Below, one piece after another: positions 36,595-45,577 of a stretch of 64,000 nt of DNA. The stretch's first letter is position 1; every line of letters begins with the position of its first letter. The stretch is from the NCBI GenBank assembly GCA_018402085.1, contig JAGYJM010000002.1, positions 806,001-870,000 on the forward strand, given 5' to 3'. The translations under genes were made by a program, and so were the position numbers. The notes under the pieces are model-generated. The model did not search any database. It saw only the letters and a program-made list of their open reading frames with translations, and had not been told where the DNA came from. The DNA is from Flavobacteriales bacterium. Its GTDB lineage: Bacteria; Bacteroidota; Bacteroidia; Flavobacteriales_D; Sanyastnellaceae.

Positions 36595-38475
36595 ATGGAT
36601 GCAGCACTGGCACTCGGCCGGCTGGCTGAATGGCTGCAACTCGAGAAGGCGGAGGAAGAGCGACGTCTTGCCTCGATTCTTCGGGAACGACCGGTAAAAG
36701 AACGCCGCGCAGCAGGCCTTTGCTGGCATCCGGTAAAACCGGTCAATGACCGCTTTGCCTTTGGTGGTCAACCTGTAGTTGAAATAGCACGTGATCAAGG
36801 TGACCATCCGGTCCACGAAATGTACCGCGGTACCCCCGTGTTTCTCTACTCAACCCGCGATGAAAGCGAACGTTATAAAGGTACCGTGGCTTCGCTGCAG
36901 CAACACCAAATGGAGATCGCCTTGCATGGCGATGATCTGCCTGAAGATTTCAGAGAAAAAGAGTGGGGCGTTGAGGTGCGCTTTGACGACAAAACCTTCT
37001 TCGAAATGGAGCGCGCCCTCAATGTCGCGATCAACCTTGAAGCAGGCCGGCAACGTACCCTGAGGGATCAGCTGCTCGGATTCAAAACACTCGAAGATCC
37101 GGAACCTTTTCCGACGCATCTCACCATAGATCCAAGGCTCAACGACTCTCAGCAATCGGCAGTGAGGGCTATTATTTGCAGTCGCGATGCGCTGGCCATT
37201 CACGGCCCGCCGGGAACGGGAAAAACAACCACTCTATCAGAGGCAATACGCTTGCTCGCGGCTGAGGGTAAAAAAGTGCTCGTATGCGCACCGAGCAACA
37301 CCGCCGTTGACCACCTGACTTTGAAACTCACTGCCACCGGGGTAAATGCTGTTCGTGTTGGGCGGCTCGGCCGTATGGATCAGGACGTGTTTCCGAGTGC
37401 ACTTGAGGTGCAGCTCGAAGATGCTTCGGAGATGAAGGCCGTGAAGAACCTCCGTAAACGTGCAAAAGACGCTGAAAAGGAGGCAGAAAGACACCGAAGA
37501 AGTTTTGGTGCTGCTGAACGAGAAGAAAGAAACACCGCACGCAAAGCTGCAAGAGAACTGCGCAAAGAAGCCCTTGAAATGGAGCGCTACGCTGAACAGC
37601 GAATCCTTGAAAGTGCCGATGCCATTACTTGTACACTCGTTGGTTCGTCAGATATAAGATTACGTAAACATCGCTTTGACGTGGTCGTCATTGATGAAGC
37701 CGGTCAGGCGCTTGAGCCGGCCTGCTGGATCGCTATGTTAAAAGCTCAGCGCGTAGTCCTGGCCGGCGATCCGTTGCAGCTGCCACCTACTGTGAAATCA
37801 ACAGAAGCGGCAAGTCAAGGGCTTTCCGTTTCATTGCTGGAAAAGTTCGTGAGCAGAGGTGAAGCAACCATTCTCCTTAATGTGCAATACCGAATGAACG
37901 CACAAATCATGGGCTTCAGCAATGAGTGGTTTTATCAGAATGCTCTTAAAGCGCACGAAAAGGTCGCATCCGGCGCTTTGCGCCGTGAAGAAAAACCACT
38001 TGAATTCATTGATACTGCCGGGTGTGGATTTGAAGAAAAGAAGGAGAAGGAAGGAAGTTCACTGCATAACCCCGGAGAGATCAGCACTTTGATTGCGCAC
38101 CTCAACAGCTTATTGGCGGCAGACGACAGACAAATACGCTCCATTGGAGTGATTTCTCCTTATAGGGCACAAGTGGAAGCGATAAAGCCTTCATTGCCCG
38201 TTGACTCGCGTATCGTTGTGCAGACCATTGATGGTTTTCAGGGTCAGGAACGTGACGTGGTGTACATTTCGCTGGTTCGCAGTAACGACCGAGGGCAACT
38301 GGGGTTTCTCAAAGATTACCGCCGAATGAATGTGGCTATGACCCGCGCCCAGCGAAAGCTGATCGTAATTGGTGACAGTGCTACCCTAGGCAATGATTCG
38401 TTTTACGAGGCGTTCTTAAAATACTGTGAACGACATGACGCTTACCATTCTGCATGGGAGCTAGGCGTGGTCTGA
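36595..38475 (+). CDS. IGHMBP2/UPF1-like superfamily 1B DNA/RNA helicase
   Basis: 626 residues. Walker A GPPGTGKT (204-211), the DEAG Walker B-like box (VVVIDEAGQALEPA), motif III VVLAGDPLQLPPT, motif IV-VI region NVQYRMN, TIDGFQGQERDVVYISLVRS and NVAMTRAQRKL define the UPF1-like SF1B group. The N-terminal ~170 residues match the IGHMBP2 beta-barrel region. A Lys/Glu/Arg-rich insert (about 285-340) is probably a coiled coil. A 5'-to-3' helicase on RNA or DNA is expected. It starts only 3 bp after the stop of the T9SS cargo gene, so it may be read from the same message. Confidence 0.9.
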   Translation: MDAALALGRLAEWLQLEKAEEERRLASILRERPVKERRAAGLCWHPVKPVNDRFAFGGQPVVEIARDQGDHPVHEMYRGTPVFLYSTRDESERYKGTVASLQQHQMEIALHGDDLPEDFREKEWGVEVRFDDKTFFEMERALNVAINLEAGRQRTLRDQLLGFKTLEDPEPFPTHLTIDPRLNDSQQSAVRAIICSRDALAIHGPPGTGKTTTLSEAIRLLAAEGKKVLVCAPSNTAVDHLTLKLTATGVNAVRVGRLGRMDQDVFPSALEVQLEDASEMKAVKNLRKRAKDAEKEAERHRRSFGAAEREERNTARKAARELRKEALEMERYAEQRILESADAITCTLVGSSDIRLRKHRFDVVVIDEAGQALEPACWIAMLKAQRVVLAGDPLQLPPTVKSTEAASQGLSVSLLEKFVSRGEATILLNVQYRMNAQIMGFSNEWFYQNALKAHEKVASGALRREEKPLEFIDTAGCGFEEKKEKEGSSLHNPGEISTLIAHLNSLLAADDRQIRSIGVISPYRAQVEAIKPSLPVDSRIVVQTIDGFQGQERDVVYISLVRSNDRGQLGFLKDYRRMNVAMTRAQRKLIVIGDSATLGNDSFYEAFLKYCERHDAYHSAWELGVV

Positions 38476-38499
38476 GCAGCCTGCATTATCTTTAAGGTT

Positions 38500-39375
38500 A
38501 TGAAGAAATGGATTGCCCTGTGCAGCGCACTCATGGTGCTCGCTGCTTGTCAGAAAGATGAAGAACCTACAAGCACAACCACTCCGGCTGTAAAGGGTCC
38601 TGATCTGGTGGTTCGTTTTGTGTTTGATCCTGATCAGCCGCGCCTTGACAACTTCGGTAACCCAGCGGTCATGCCTGATGGCCATGCCGCACAGTCGCCT
38701 GATTTTAATCTCGTTTCGGCCCATTACATTGAATTGATCCCGGATGAGATGACCTGGCTGGGTGACGGAGAGGTTGTTTACCAGGGGGCGGAAACTGACG
38801 CTGGGGGTGATCTGGCAATTGATTTTGATGCCGCTCCACTTGTAGCAGATGGCGAAGAGTTTTTACGCATTCCACTTTCGGAGCTTGCTCCCGGAACGTA
38901 TGAGTTTATCCGCACTTCATTTTCCTATCAGAACTTTACCGTTGACTATCTCGCATCAGGTTTTGCCTTAACCGGCACCTTTGCCGGCTTCATCGGGTAC
39001 AACAACTACATCGGTACCTACACGATTGAGAATGAATCAGTGGAAGTAAACGATGATCGCCTGCAAGGTTATTGGGGTTTCGAAACGGTGGGGCAAGTCT
39101 TCACCGGACAAGCTCCGGCAGGAGCAACCACTGTCGTGAATCCGCTCTTTGATACCTCACCGATCCCCGAAGGAAGTTGCCTGGTTACAGGCGCGTTCAC
39201 AGAACCTCTTGAGGTTACCGGACAAGAGACCGAAGACGTGGTTCTCACCCTGTCTTTATCGTCTAATCAGAGTTTTGAGTGGGTTGATATCATCGAAGAC
39301 GGACAATGGGAACCCGGCGCAGATGAACAGGTAGTGGATATGGGGATACGAGGGATGGTGGCCTTCAGAGAATGA
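38500..39375 (+). CDS. Surface-type lipoprotein of unknown function
   Basis: 291 residues with lipobox LAAC (Cys17). The residues after Cys, QKDEEP, resemble the lipoprotein export signal described in Flavobacteriia (QKDDE-like), so display on the outer face is likely. The rest is beta-rich with no recognised domain. A TATCTTTA box (38487-38494) sits only 5 nt before the ATG. The gene ends directly against the convergent DUF4494 gene with no spacer. Confidence 0.7.
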   Translation: MKKWIALCSALMVLAACQKDEEPTSTTTPAVKGPDLVVRFVFDPDQPRLDNFGNPAVMPDGHAAQSPDFNLVSAHYIELIPDEMTWLGDGEVVYQGAETDAGGDLAIDFDAAPLVADGEEFLRIPLSELAPGTYEFIRTSFSYQNFTVDYLASGFALTGTFAGFIGYNNYIGTYTIENESVEVNDDRLQGYWGFETVGQVFTGQAPAGATTVVNPLFDTSPIPEGSCLVTGAFTEPLEVTGQETEDVVLTLSLSSNQSFEWVDIIEDGQWEPGADEQVVDMGIRGMVAFRE

Positions 39376-39909
39376 TCAATCTTCAAGTACTTCGCCCGTT
39401 TCTTCGTCATACCTGGTTGCAGAATCATCTTCAAGAGGCTTGAGTCCGCGCTCACGTATCGTACGCTCGCCGGCGTCTTCTTCATCGAGGGGGAAAACAT
39501 CCACAATTTTGGTGTAAGTAATTGCCGGAATAACGAAGCTGTTGATGCTTTTTTTCAGGAAGTCATTGACTTTATCAAAGGCATCTCTGACATCGGTTGC
39601 GGTGATGAGGTAGTATTGGTTGCTGCTTTTTTCTTCACCCTTGTTTTCATCGAAGGAGACAAAAGAAATTTTCACTTTAAACCAAAGGTCTGCATCATCG
39701 AAACGAATGACTTCCGAGAAGTTTGATTTTGTGATTTGCTGCACTTCGAAAGGACGCGCACCCATTTGTTCAAGGAGGTAGATCATTCGGGTTTCTGCTT
39801 CGGTATAGTTGTAAGCATCGAGCACATACTGCTCGGTAACCGTCTTTTGATCGCCGTGTTGATCTTCCCGGGTGTATTTTGCCTTACAGGTGAACCAGTG
39901 TTTTGTCAT
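39376..39909 (-). CDS. DUF4494 domain protein
   Basis: 177 residues from the ATG at 39907-39909 (a GTG one codon upstream is also possible). It matches the DUF4494 pattern: a start like MTKHWFTCKAKYTRE, DAYNYTEAETRMI, VQQITKSNFSEVI, DLWFKVKISFVSFDE, SNQYYLI. This is a cytoplasmic Bacteroidota family with no known function. The C terminus is very acidic (DEETGEVLED). Confidence 0.85.
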   Translation of the reverse strand: MTKHWFTCKAKYTREDQHGDQKTVTEQYVLDAYNYTEAETRMIYLLEQMGARPFEVQQITKSNFSEVIRFDDADLWFKVKISFVSFDENKGEEKSSNQYYLITATDVRDAFDKVNDFLKKSINSFVIPAITYTKIVDVFPLDEEDAGERTIRERGLKPLEDDSATRYDEETGEVLED

Positions 39910-40092
39910 CACAGACCTTTTTGAAATGGAAACGCGAAGGTAGGGAACCTTAGGCAGGAGTGCAGAGGGTGTGGATAAGTCGCTTCAAGATGAGCATCAG
40001 ATTTAACTGACAAGTGATCGTAGCCAGAGGCGCACATACAGAGTGCTCTGTTGGTTTTACTTTTCGGTATTGAAATGAAAACAATCTGAACT

Positions 40093-40515
40093 ATGTACAC
40101 AGAGAACACACCGATCAATGCAGAGGTCAATGAGCCGAATGATCATCTGGCCGCACAAGAAATGCTTCAGCTTGGCAAGTTGTATGCCGGAAGCCAGCGT
40201 TTTGACGAGGCTTTGACCTACTATGATTGTGCTATTGCATTGCAGCCGAGGGTTGTTTCACAGTATTATTACCGCGGTGTAGCCCTCTTTCACCTGAATC
40301 GATTCGAAGAAGCACTCCGTGATTTTGAGCGTGCGCTCTCATCGAATCCCTGGAATGTGATTGATATTCTGAATTATACAAGCTGTCTGCGCTACCGCCT
40401 GGGAGACACAAAAGGCGCACGTGAAGAGCTTGAACGCATTATCTCAGCTAAGAGCGGATACACTGATGGGCTGCTATTGAATGACCGTGAAGTGTACCAG
40501 CTTACAGCAGCCTGA
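40093..40515 (+). CDS. Small tetratricopeptide-repeat protein
   Basis: 140 residues with two to three TPR units (AAQEMLQLGKLYAGSQRFDE; YYYRGVALFHLNRFEEALRD; ILNYTSCLRYRLGDTKGARE). No signal peptide, so probably a cytoplasmic adaptor. Partner unknown. Its stop is one base from the convergent oxidoreductase stop. Confidence 0.75.
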   Translation: MYTENTPINAEVNEPNDHLAAQEMLQLGKLYAGSQRFDEALTYYDCAIALQPRVVSQYYYRGVALFHLNRFEEALRDFERALSSNPWNVIDILNYTSCLRYRLGDTKGAREELERIISAKSGYTDGLLLNDREVYQLTAA

Positions 40516-40516
40516 T

Positions 40517-41509
40517 CTATAGCGGGTCGCCCACCGTAGATTTCATTTTATCGAGGATTCGATGCGCAACTTCAAGTGCCCGGTATCCATCTTCAGCGGT
40601 GACCTCCGGTTTGCGGTTTTCCTGAATGGCTACCGCCAAAGAGGCGAGCTCGTCGCGAATAGCGTTGGCATTTTCAGGAAGTTCAGGCTTTTCGAAGAAA
40701 ATCTCTTTACTTCCTTTGTCTTCGCCAAGGTCAATAACAATTCCGAACGGATTCGGCTCGCCTTCAACCTGTTTCATGCGTACGATTTCTGACTCGCGTT
40801 TGTAAAAGTCAACAGCGATGTACGCATCCCGCTGGAAGAATCGACTCTTACGCATGTTCTTGAGTGAAATCCTGCTTGCCGTAAGGTTGGCTACGCAGCC
40901 ATTGTCAAACTCGAGACGTGCATTGGCAATATCAGGCGTGTCGCTCACAACAGCTACCCCACTGGCACTGACACGCTTTACGTTCGCTCCTGTCGCACTC
41001 AGTACAATATCGATGTCATGGATCATAAGATCAAGAACTACGGAGACATCTGTGCCTCGCGGATTGAATTCTGCCAGCCGGTGCGTTTCGATGAAACGGG
41101 GCTGGTTGAGTTTGTCTTTGACCGAGGTGTAGGCAGGGTTGAAACGCTCTACGTGTCCAACCTGTACTTTTACCTGGGCCTCCTCTGCAAGACTCACCAA
41201 TTGCTTGGCTTCATCCAGTGTGTTGGTTATAGGCTTTTCAATGAACACATGCCTTGATGCCCGGATAGCTTGAGAAGCACAATTGTAGTGCGAGAGCGTG
41301 GGCGTTACGATGTCAATCACATCGCAAACCGGTAAAAGCTCATCGTAACTGTTGAAGGATTTCAAGCCGAATTTCTCTACAACCTCCTTTTGCTTCCTCT
41401 CATCCGGATCATAGAACCCAACGATCTCATAGGTATCAGACAATTCTTGCAGGCATTTAATGTGGATCTTTCCCAAATGACCTGCTCCCAAAACACCAAT
41501 TTTCAGCAT
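40517..41509 (-). CDS. Gfo/Idh/MocA family NAD(P)-dependent oxidoreductase
   Basis: 330 residues from the ATG at 41507-41509; a GTG 15 nt upstream is less likely. An N-terminal Rossmann motif (KIGVLGAGHLGKIH), the EKPI catalytic-region motif (HVFIEKPIT) and VGHVERFNPAY, MIHDIDIVL are present. The RFNPA/HDIDI signature resembles sugar-nucleotide dehydrogenases such as UDP-GlcNAc 3-dehydrogenase, but no partner aminotransferase is adjacent, so the substrate is left open. Cytoplasmic. Confidence 0.85.
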   Translation of the reverse strand: MLKIGVLGAGHLGKIHIKCLQELSDTYEIVGFYDPDERKQKEVVEKFGLKSFNSYDELLPVCDVIDIVTPTLSHYNCASQAIRASRHVFIEKPITNTLDEAKQLVSLAEEAQVKVQVGHVERFNPAYTSVKDKLNQPRFIETHRLAEFNPRGTDVSVVLDLMIHDIDIVLSATGANVKRVSASGVAVVSDTPDIANARLEFDNGCVANLTASRISLKNMRKSRFFQRDAYIAVDFYKRESEIVRMKQVEGEPNPFGIVIDLGEDKGSKEIFFEKPELPENANAIRDELASLAVAIQENRKPEVTAEDGYRALEVAHRILDKMKSTVGDPL

Positions 41510-41664
41510 AATTTCATTATTCACAATGCGTGCTCATCCTTCGTTTCCCTGTCAACCGAAACAGGTTTTGCGCAATGAAAAAGGTTGACGCGCCCTTTTA
41601 TAACCTCAAAACTACGTTGGAGTTTATCGACATACAGAGGTTCAAATCATACTTTTCAACACCG

Positions 41665-41693
41665 TTGCGGTTAAGCTGGTACAGTTACCTTTG
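41665..41693 (+). promoter_or_regulatory. Promoter of pcm, very close to the start codon
   Basis: TTG at 41665-41667 and TACCTTTG at 41686-41693 (TAnnTTTG) with an 18-nt spacer. The ATG begins 7 nt after the -7 box, so the transcript should have almost no leader. Confidence 0.6.
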
Positions 41694-41700
41694 AAGAAGG

Positions 41701-42351
41701 ATGGAATTCAACGACACTTATCGGCATAAAGGGCTTAGAAAGCGGCTTCTGGAAGATCTTCGAGAGATGGGGATTCAAGACCAACGCGTACTTGAAGCTA
41801 TGTATAACGTGCCGCGGCACTACTTTCTCTCATCAGCCTTCCTTGAGTTTGCTTACGATAACAAAGCATTTCAAATTGGAGCTGGTCAAACGATCTCTCA
41901 ACCGTATACGGTTGCACGCCAAACTGAGCTGCTTTGCCTGGAGAAAGGAGATAAAGTACTTGAAATCGGAACAGGCTCAGGTTATCAGACCGCCGTACTT
42001 TGCGAAATGGGGGCAAAGGTATGGTCGATCGAACGCCAGAAAGAACTGTATGATAAAACCTGTCCGCTGATCAAAGCCCTCGGATACCGCCCGCAATTGT
42101 ACTACGGAGACGGGTATAAGGGCAAGCCGGCTTTCGCACCCTATGATAAAATGATCGTGACTTGCGGTGCACCTCAGATTCCGGAGGCTTTACTTCAGCA
42201 ACTCGCGGTGGGAGGAAGACTGATTATTCCGGTTGGAGAAGGGCGTACGCAGCGCATGATCGAATTGCGTAAGAATGGTCCAACCGATTTTTCACGGAAA
42301 GAGCACGGAGATTTTGCATTTGTCCCGATGCTTTCCGATCGTGCAAGGTAG
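41701..42351 (+). CDS. pcm: Protein-L-isoaspartate O-methyltransferase
   Basis: 216 residues, usual family length. The SAM-binding motif VLEIGTGSGYQTA lies at 86-98 and ISQPYTVARQTELL, typical of PCMT, at 65-78. MIVTCGAPQIPEALLQQLAV near the C-terminal half also fits. It methylates isoaspartyl residues to start protein repair in the cytoplasm. It is followed after one base by nnr, so the two damage-repair genes form an operon. Confidence 0.93.
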   Translation: MEFNDTYRHKGLRKRLLEDLREMGIQDQRVLEAMYNVPRHYFLSSAFLEFAYDNKAFQIGAGQTISQPYTVARQTELLCLEKGDKVLEIGTGSGYQTAVLCEMGAKVWSIERQKELYDKTCPLIKALGYRPQLYYGDGYKGKPAFAPYDKMIVTCGAPQIPEALLQQLAVGGRLIIPVGEGRTQRMIELRKNGPTDFSRKEHGDFAFVPMLSDRAR

Positions 42352-42352
42352 C

Positions 42353-43894
42353 ATGCAAAAACTGCTCAATCTTCAACAGATCCGTCGGTGGGACCAGGCC
42401 ACCATCACCCGGGAACCTATCTCTTCAATTGATTTGATGGAGCGTGCTGCAAGTCGCTGCTCAACCTGGATTCGTACCCGTTTTGTGCCGAATGATACGG
42501 TGGTGCTCGTTGTGGCCGGTACCGGAAACAACGGTGGTGATGGGCTGGCCATTGCGCGGCACCTGCACGAACAACACTTTCAGGTTCGGGTGGTCATCTG
42601 CGGTAACAGAAATGAGGCGTCAGAAGATTTTAAAGTGAATCTCGAGCGTTTGTCGGCCTTTGATATACCTGTGCAGACGCTGCAATGTGCAGAAGACCTG
42701 CCGCTACTGAGTATCGAAAGACCCGGATTGATCGTAGATGCGATCTTCGGTTCCGGCCTCACTCGCCCGGTTGAAGGATGGCGTGCAGAAGTACTTCAAA
42801 CGCTGAATCGTTCACAGGCTACGGTAGTGAGTATAGATTTACCAAGTGGATTGCCTGCTGATCCTCCTGATAATGAGTTGTTTAATCACGATGCGATTGT
42901 CCGAGCGACCATTACACTGACCTTTCAGGTTCCTAAAAGATCTGCACTTTTCGATCCCTGGGGCGAGTTTTGCGGTAGGGTGGAGGTGCTCGATATCGGC
43001 CTGGATCCTGGCTTTCCTGATGAGGTTGAGGGTGCAGACTTTCTGCTCCAGCACCGCGATGTGCTCGAATACCTCCCTGATCGTCCGCGCTTTTCACATA
43101 AAGGCACCTATGGCAAGCTCTTGCTGGCCGCGGGAAGCCGCGGGATGAGTGGTGCTGCAGTACTGGCTGCGAAGGCTGCTTTGCGTTCAGGCGTTGGCCT
43201 CGTGACCGTTCATTCGCCCAAATGCGCGGAGCAGCCATTACAGGTGAATGTGCCCGAGGCCATGGTGCAGCTTGATGAAGAAGAAGATTACATCACCCGC
43301 CCAATGGCAGACGAAAAAGTTACGGCATTGGCGATCGGTCCTGGTCTTGGCCTTTATGAAGGCACCGCAAAAGCGGTGGATGTAATTTTGCAACAACGCG
43401 AGCTGCCCGCTGTGATCGATGCAGATGCACTCAATGAAATCGCTTCTCATATTCACCTCTCTGCCGCGGCGCAGCAAAGAGGAAAGCTCGTCTTGACACC
43501 GCATCCCGGAGAATTTGACCGCCTTTTCGGACAGCACCAGTCTGAATACCAACGCACGCAAACCGCAAAAGTAAAGGCAAGAGAATGGAAATGTGTGATC
43601 GTACTGAAAGGTGCCTATACAAAGGTTTTTATGCCCGACGGACGTATGGTTGTGAATCCTACAGGCTCGCCGGCCATGGCCACAGGTGGAAGTGGTGACG
43701 TATTGACCGGTTTACTGGGCGGACTGCTTGCGCAAGGCATGCCTGTAGAGCATGCTGTATTGATAGGTGTCTTTCTGCACGGATATACAGGAACCCGTTT
43801 TGAGGCTCGCTACGGCAATCGCGGCATGACCGCAGGATGGCTGGCTGCTAACCTCACGGCGTCTTGGCAGCAAATTCAGGAAGAACTGGAGTAA
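42353..43894 (+). CDS. nnr: Bifunctional NAD(P)H-hydrate epimerase / ADP-dependent dehydratase
   Basis: 513 residues from the ATG at 42353, one base after the pcm stop. Residues ~1-215 are the YjeF_N epimerase (LMERAA, VVAGTGNNGGDGLAIAR, VDAIFGSGLTRPVEG, VVSIDLPSGLPAD). Residues ~230-510 are the carbohydrate-kinase-like dehydratase (GTYGKLLLAAGSRGMSGAAV, LTPHPGEFDRL, NPTGSPAMATGGSGDVLTG). It repairs hydrated NAD(P)H in the cytoplasm. Confidence 0.94.
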   Translation: MQKLLNLQQIRRWDQATITREPISSIDLMERAASRCSTWIRTRFVPNDTVVLVVAGTGNNGGDGLAIARHLHEQHFQVRVVICGNRNEASEDFKVNLERLSAFDIPVQTLQCAEDLPLLSIERPGLIVDAIFGSGLTRPVEGWRAEVLQTLNRSQATVVSIDLPSGLPADPPDNELFNHDAIVRATITLTFQVPKRSALFDPWGEFCGRVEVLDIGLDPGFPDEVEGADFLLQHRDVLEYLPDRPRFSHKGTYGKLLLAAGSRGMSGAAVLAAKAALRSGVGLVTVHSPKCAEQPLQVNVPEAMVQLDEEEDYITRPMADEKVTALAIGPGLGLYEGTAKAVDVILQQRELPAVIDADALNEIASHIHLSAAAQQRGKLVLTPHPGEFDRLFGQHQSEYQRTQTAKVKAREWKCVIVLKGAYTKVFMPDGRMVVNPTGSPAMATGGSGDVLTGLLGGLLAQGMPVEHAVLIGVFLHGYTGTRFEARYGNRGMTAGWLAANLTASWQQIQEELE

Positions 43895-43901
43895 ATGAGG
43901 G

Positions 43902-44522
43902 CTACACAAGTCCCTCAATGGCACCACGCCCCAGACGCACTAATGTCGGTTCGCCGGAAGTGCAATCGAAAACGGTAGAAGCTTCCATATTCCCGAGACC
44001 GCCGTTCACTACAAGATCTACCTGGTTCGCGTACCGTTCGTGAATGAGTTCTGGGTCGGTAGTATACTCCAGTATTTCATCGTCATCATGCACAGAAGTT
44101 GCCACCAGCGGATTGCCTAGCGCAGATACAAGGGCGAGTGCCACAGAATGATCAGGCACACGGATACCGATTTCTTTGCGCTTCGTCTTAAAGATCTTTG
44201 GTACCTGATTGCTCGCATTGAGGATGAAAGTATAAGGCCCCGGCAACGCCCGTTTCATCAACTTGTAGATATTGTTTTCAATAGGCTTGCAGTATTCGGA
44301 AAGATGGCTCAGATCGCGGCAGACCAATGAAAAGTTTGCCTCTTTCATGGTCAGCCCCTTAAGCTTTGCAACGCGCTCTACCGCCTTGGTCTTACTGAGG
44401 TCACAACCAATAGCATAGACCGAATCAGTGGGGTAGATGATCACGCCGCCATCGAGGAGGCATTCAACGACCTGGCGCACTTTGCGCGGGTCAGGGTTGT
44501 CAGGGTGAATATTTACGAGCAT
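43902..44522 (-). CDS. YciO/TsaC-type Sua5-YrdC domain protein
   Basis: 206 residues from the ATG at 44520-44522. A YrdC fold with GGVIIYPTDSVYAIGCDLSK. The segment EANFSLVCRDLSHLSEYC ... KLMKRALPGPYTFIL ... KEIGIRVPD is much closer to E. coli YciO than to TsaC. In Bacteroidota this is usually annotated as L-threonylcarbamoyladenylate synthase (t6A37 tRNA modification), but YciO-like members may have another or weaker activity. Convergent with nnr, 7 bp apart. Confidence 0.85.
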   Translation of the reverse strand: MLVNIHPDNPDPRKVRQVVECLLDGGVIIYPTDSVYAIGCDLSKTKAVERVAKLKGLTMKEANFSLVCRDLSHLSEYCKPIENNIYKLMKRALPGPYTFILNASNQVPKIFKTKRKEIGIRVPDHSVALALVSALGNPLVATSVHDDDEILEYTTDPELIHERYANQVDLVVNGGLGNMEASTVFDCTSGEPTLVRLGRGAIEGLV

Positions 44523-44624
44523 AATTCTGCAGCCTGTTAAGATCAACCAAGATAGCACCTCCCGATTAAACCACAAGCACGAAGCTGCACTTGCGAAGAG
44601 GTTTACACGATTGTCAGTGATTTC

Positions 44625-45278
44625 TCACTTCGAACCTCGGTGGTCAGCCAGAAACTTCTCTAGTCCAATATCAGTTAACGGGTGATTCAACAATCCGAGA
44701 ATAGCACTCAGCGGCCCCGTCATGACATCAGCCCCGATTTCAGCGCACTCAATCACATGCATGGTGTGGCGCACCGATGCAGCAAGAATTTGGCTCTCAA
44801 AGCCGTAATTGTCATAGATGAGACGCATCTTCTCAATCAGTTGCAATCCGTCTGAACTGATATCGTCAATACGGCCGATAAAGGGGGAAACGTATGTTGC
44901 ACCGGCTTTCGCAGCAAGAAGCGCCTGACCTGGAGAAAATACAAGGGTGCAGTTGGTGCGAATACCTCTATCGCTGAAATAGCGAATCGCCTTTACTCCA
45001 TCTCGAATCATCGGCACCTTCACTACGATGTTGTCATGCAATTCAGCGAGGGATTCACCTTCGCGCACGATTCCATCAAAATCAGTAGCTATGACCTCTG
45101 CGCTGACATCTCCATCTACAATATTACAGATCGCTTTATAGTGTGCTTTCACTGCATTATCTCCTGAAATCCCTTCTTTCGCCATGAGCGAAGGGTTGGT
45201 GGTGACGCCGTCAAGCACTCCGAGGTCTTGTGCTTCGCGTATCTGATCAAGATTGGCCGTATCAATGAAGAATTTCAT
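44625..45278 (-). CDS. tal: Small-type transaldolase
   Basis: 217 residues from the ATG at 45276-45278, the usual length of the short TalB-like/FSA group. The Schiff-base Lys is in NIVVKVPM. Glu in SAEVIATD and Phe in SPFIGR match transaldolase rather than fructose-6-phosphate aldolase (Gln and Tyr there). It transfers a dihydroxyacetone unit in the non-oxidative pentose phosphate pathway, in the cytoplasm. Confidence 0.9.
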   Translation of the reverse strand: MKFFIDTANLDQIREAQDLGVLDGVTTNPSLMAKEGISGDNAVKAHYKAICNIVDGDVSAEVIATDFDGIVREGESLAELHDNIVVKVPMIRDGVKAIRYFSDRGIRTNCTLVFSPGQALLAAKAGATYVSPFIGRIDDISSDGLQLIEKMRLIYDNYGFESQILAASVRHTMHVIECAEIGADVMTGPLSAILGLLNHPLTDIGLEKFLADHRGSK

Positions 45279-45372
45279 AGCTGAATATTTGCTTGCGAAG
45301 GTAGGGAAGCGACTCGGTTGGAGCAATAGAGTCTTATACGGGTCACCTGCGGGACTTACAATTAACTTCAAG

Positions 45373-45527
45373 GCTCCCCTCAAATGAGGGGAGCTCCGAA
45401 GCTCATGCTGCGCATGAAGCTTCGGTGAGGGGGCTTTCAGGACTCCTGCGGAGGATACACTTCTTAAGCTGCTCCCCTATGCTAAGGGGAGCTCCCGAGG
45501 CCGACTTTCGGCCTCGGCTGAGGGATC
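45373..45527. repeat. Two copies of a two-hairpin palindromic repeat element
   Basis: Copy 1 (45373-45432): GCTCCCCTC/GAGGGGAGC stem, then CCGAAGCT...AGCTTCGG, then TGAGGGG. Copy 2 (45471-45527): GCTCCCCT/AGGGGAGC stem, then CCGAGGCCG/CGGCCTCGG, then CTGAGGG. The first stem and the flanks are conserved while the second stem differs in sequence but keeps its pairing. This is compensatory change, typical of REP-like elements. It lies between tal and the OmpA-like gene. Confidence 0.75.
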
Positions 45528-45528
45528 C

Positions 45529-45570
45529 TAGACGGCAGACCGCAGACGGCAGACCGCAGACCGCAGACGG
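45529..45570. repeat. Heptanucleotide array CAGAC(C/G)G, about six units
   Basis: CAGACCG and CAGACGG alternate in tandem directly beyond the stop codon (45578) of the minus-strand OmpA-like gene. A second array of the same heptamer is at 57088-57164. Confidence 0.8.
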
Positions 45571-45577
45571 CCGTCGG

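Noticed and set aside
44625-45278. Fructose-6-phosphate aldolase
   Set aside because: Active-site residues Glu (SAEV) and Phe (SPFIG) are those of transaldolase, where the aldolase has Gln and Tyr.
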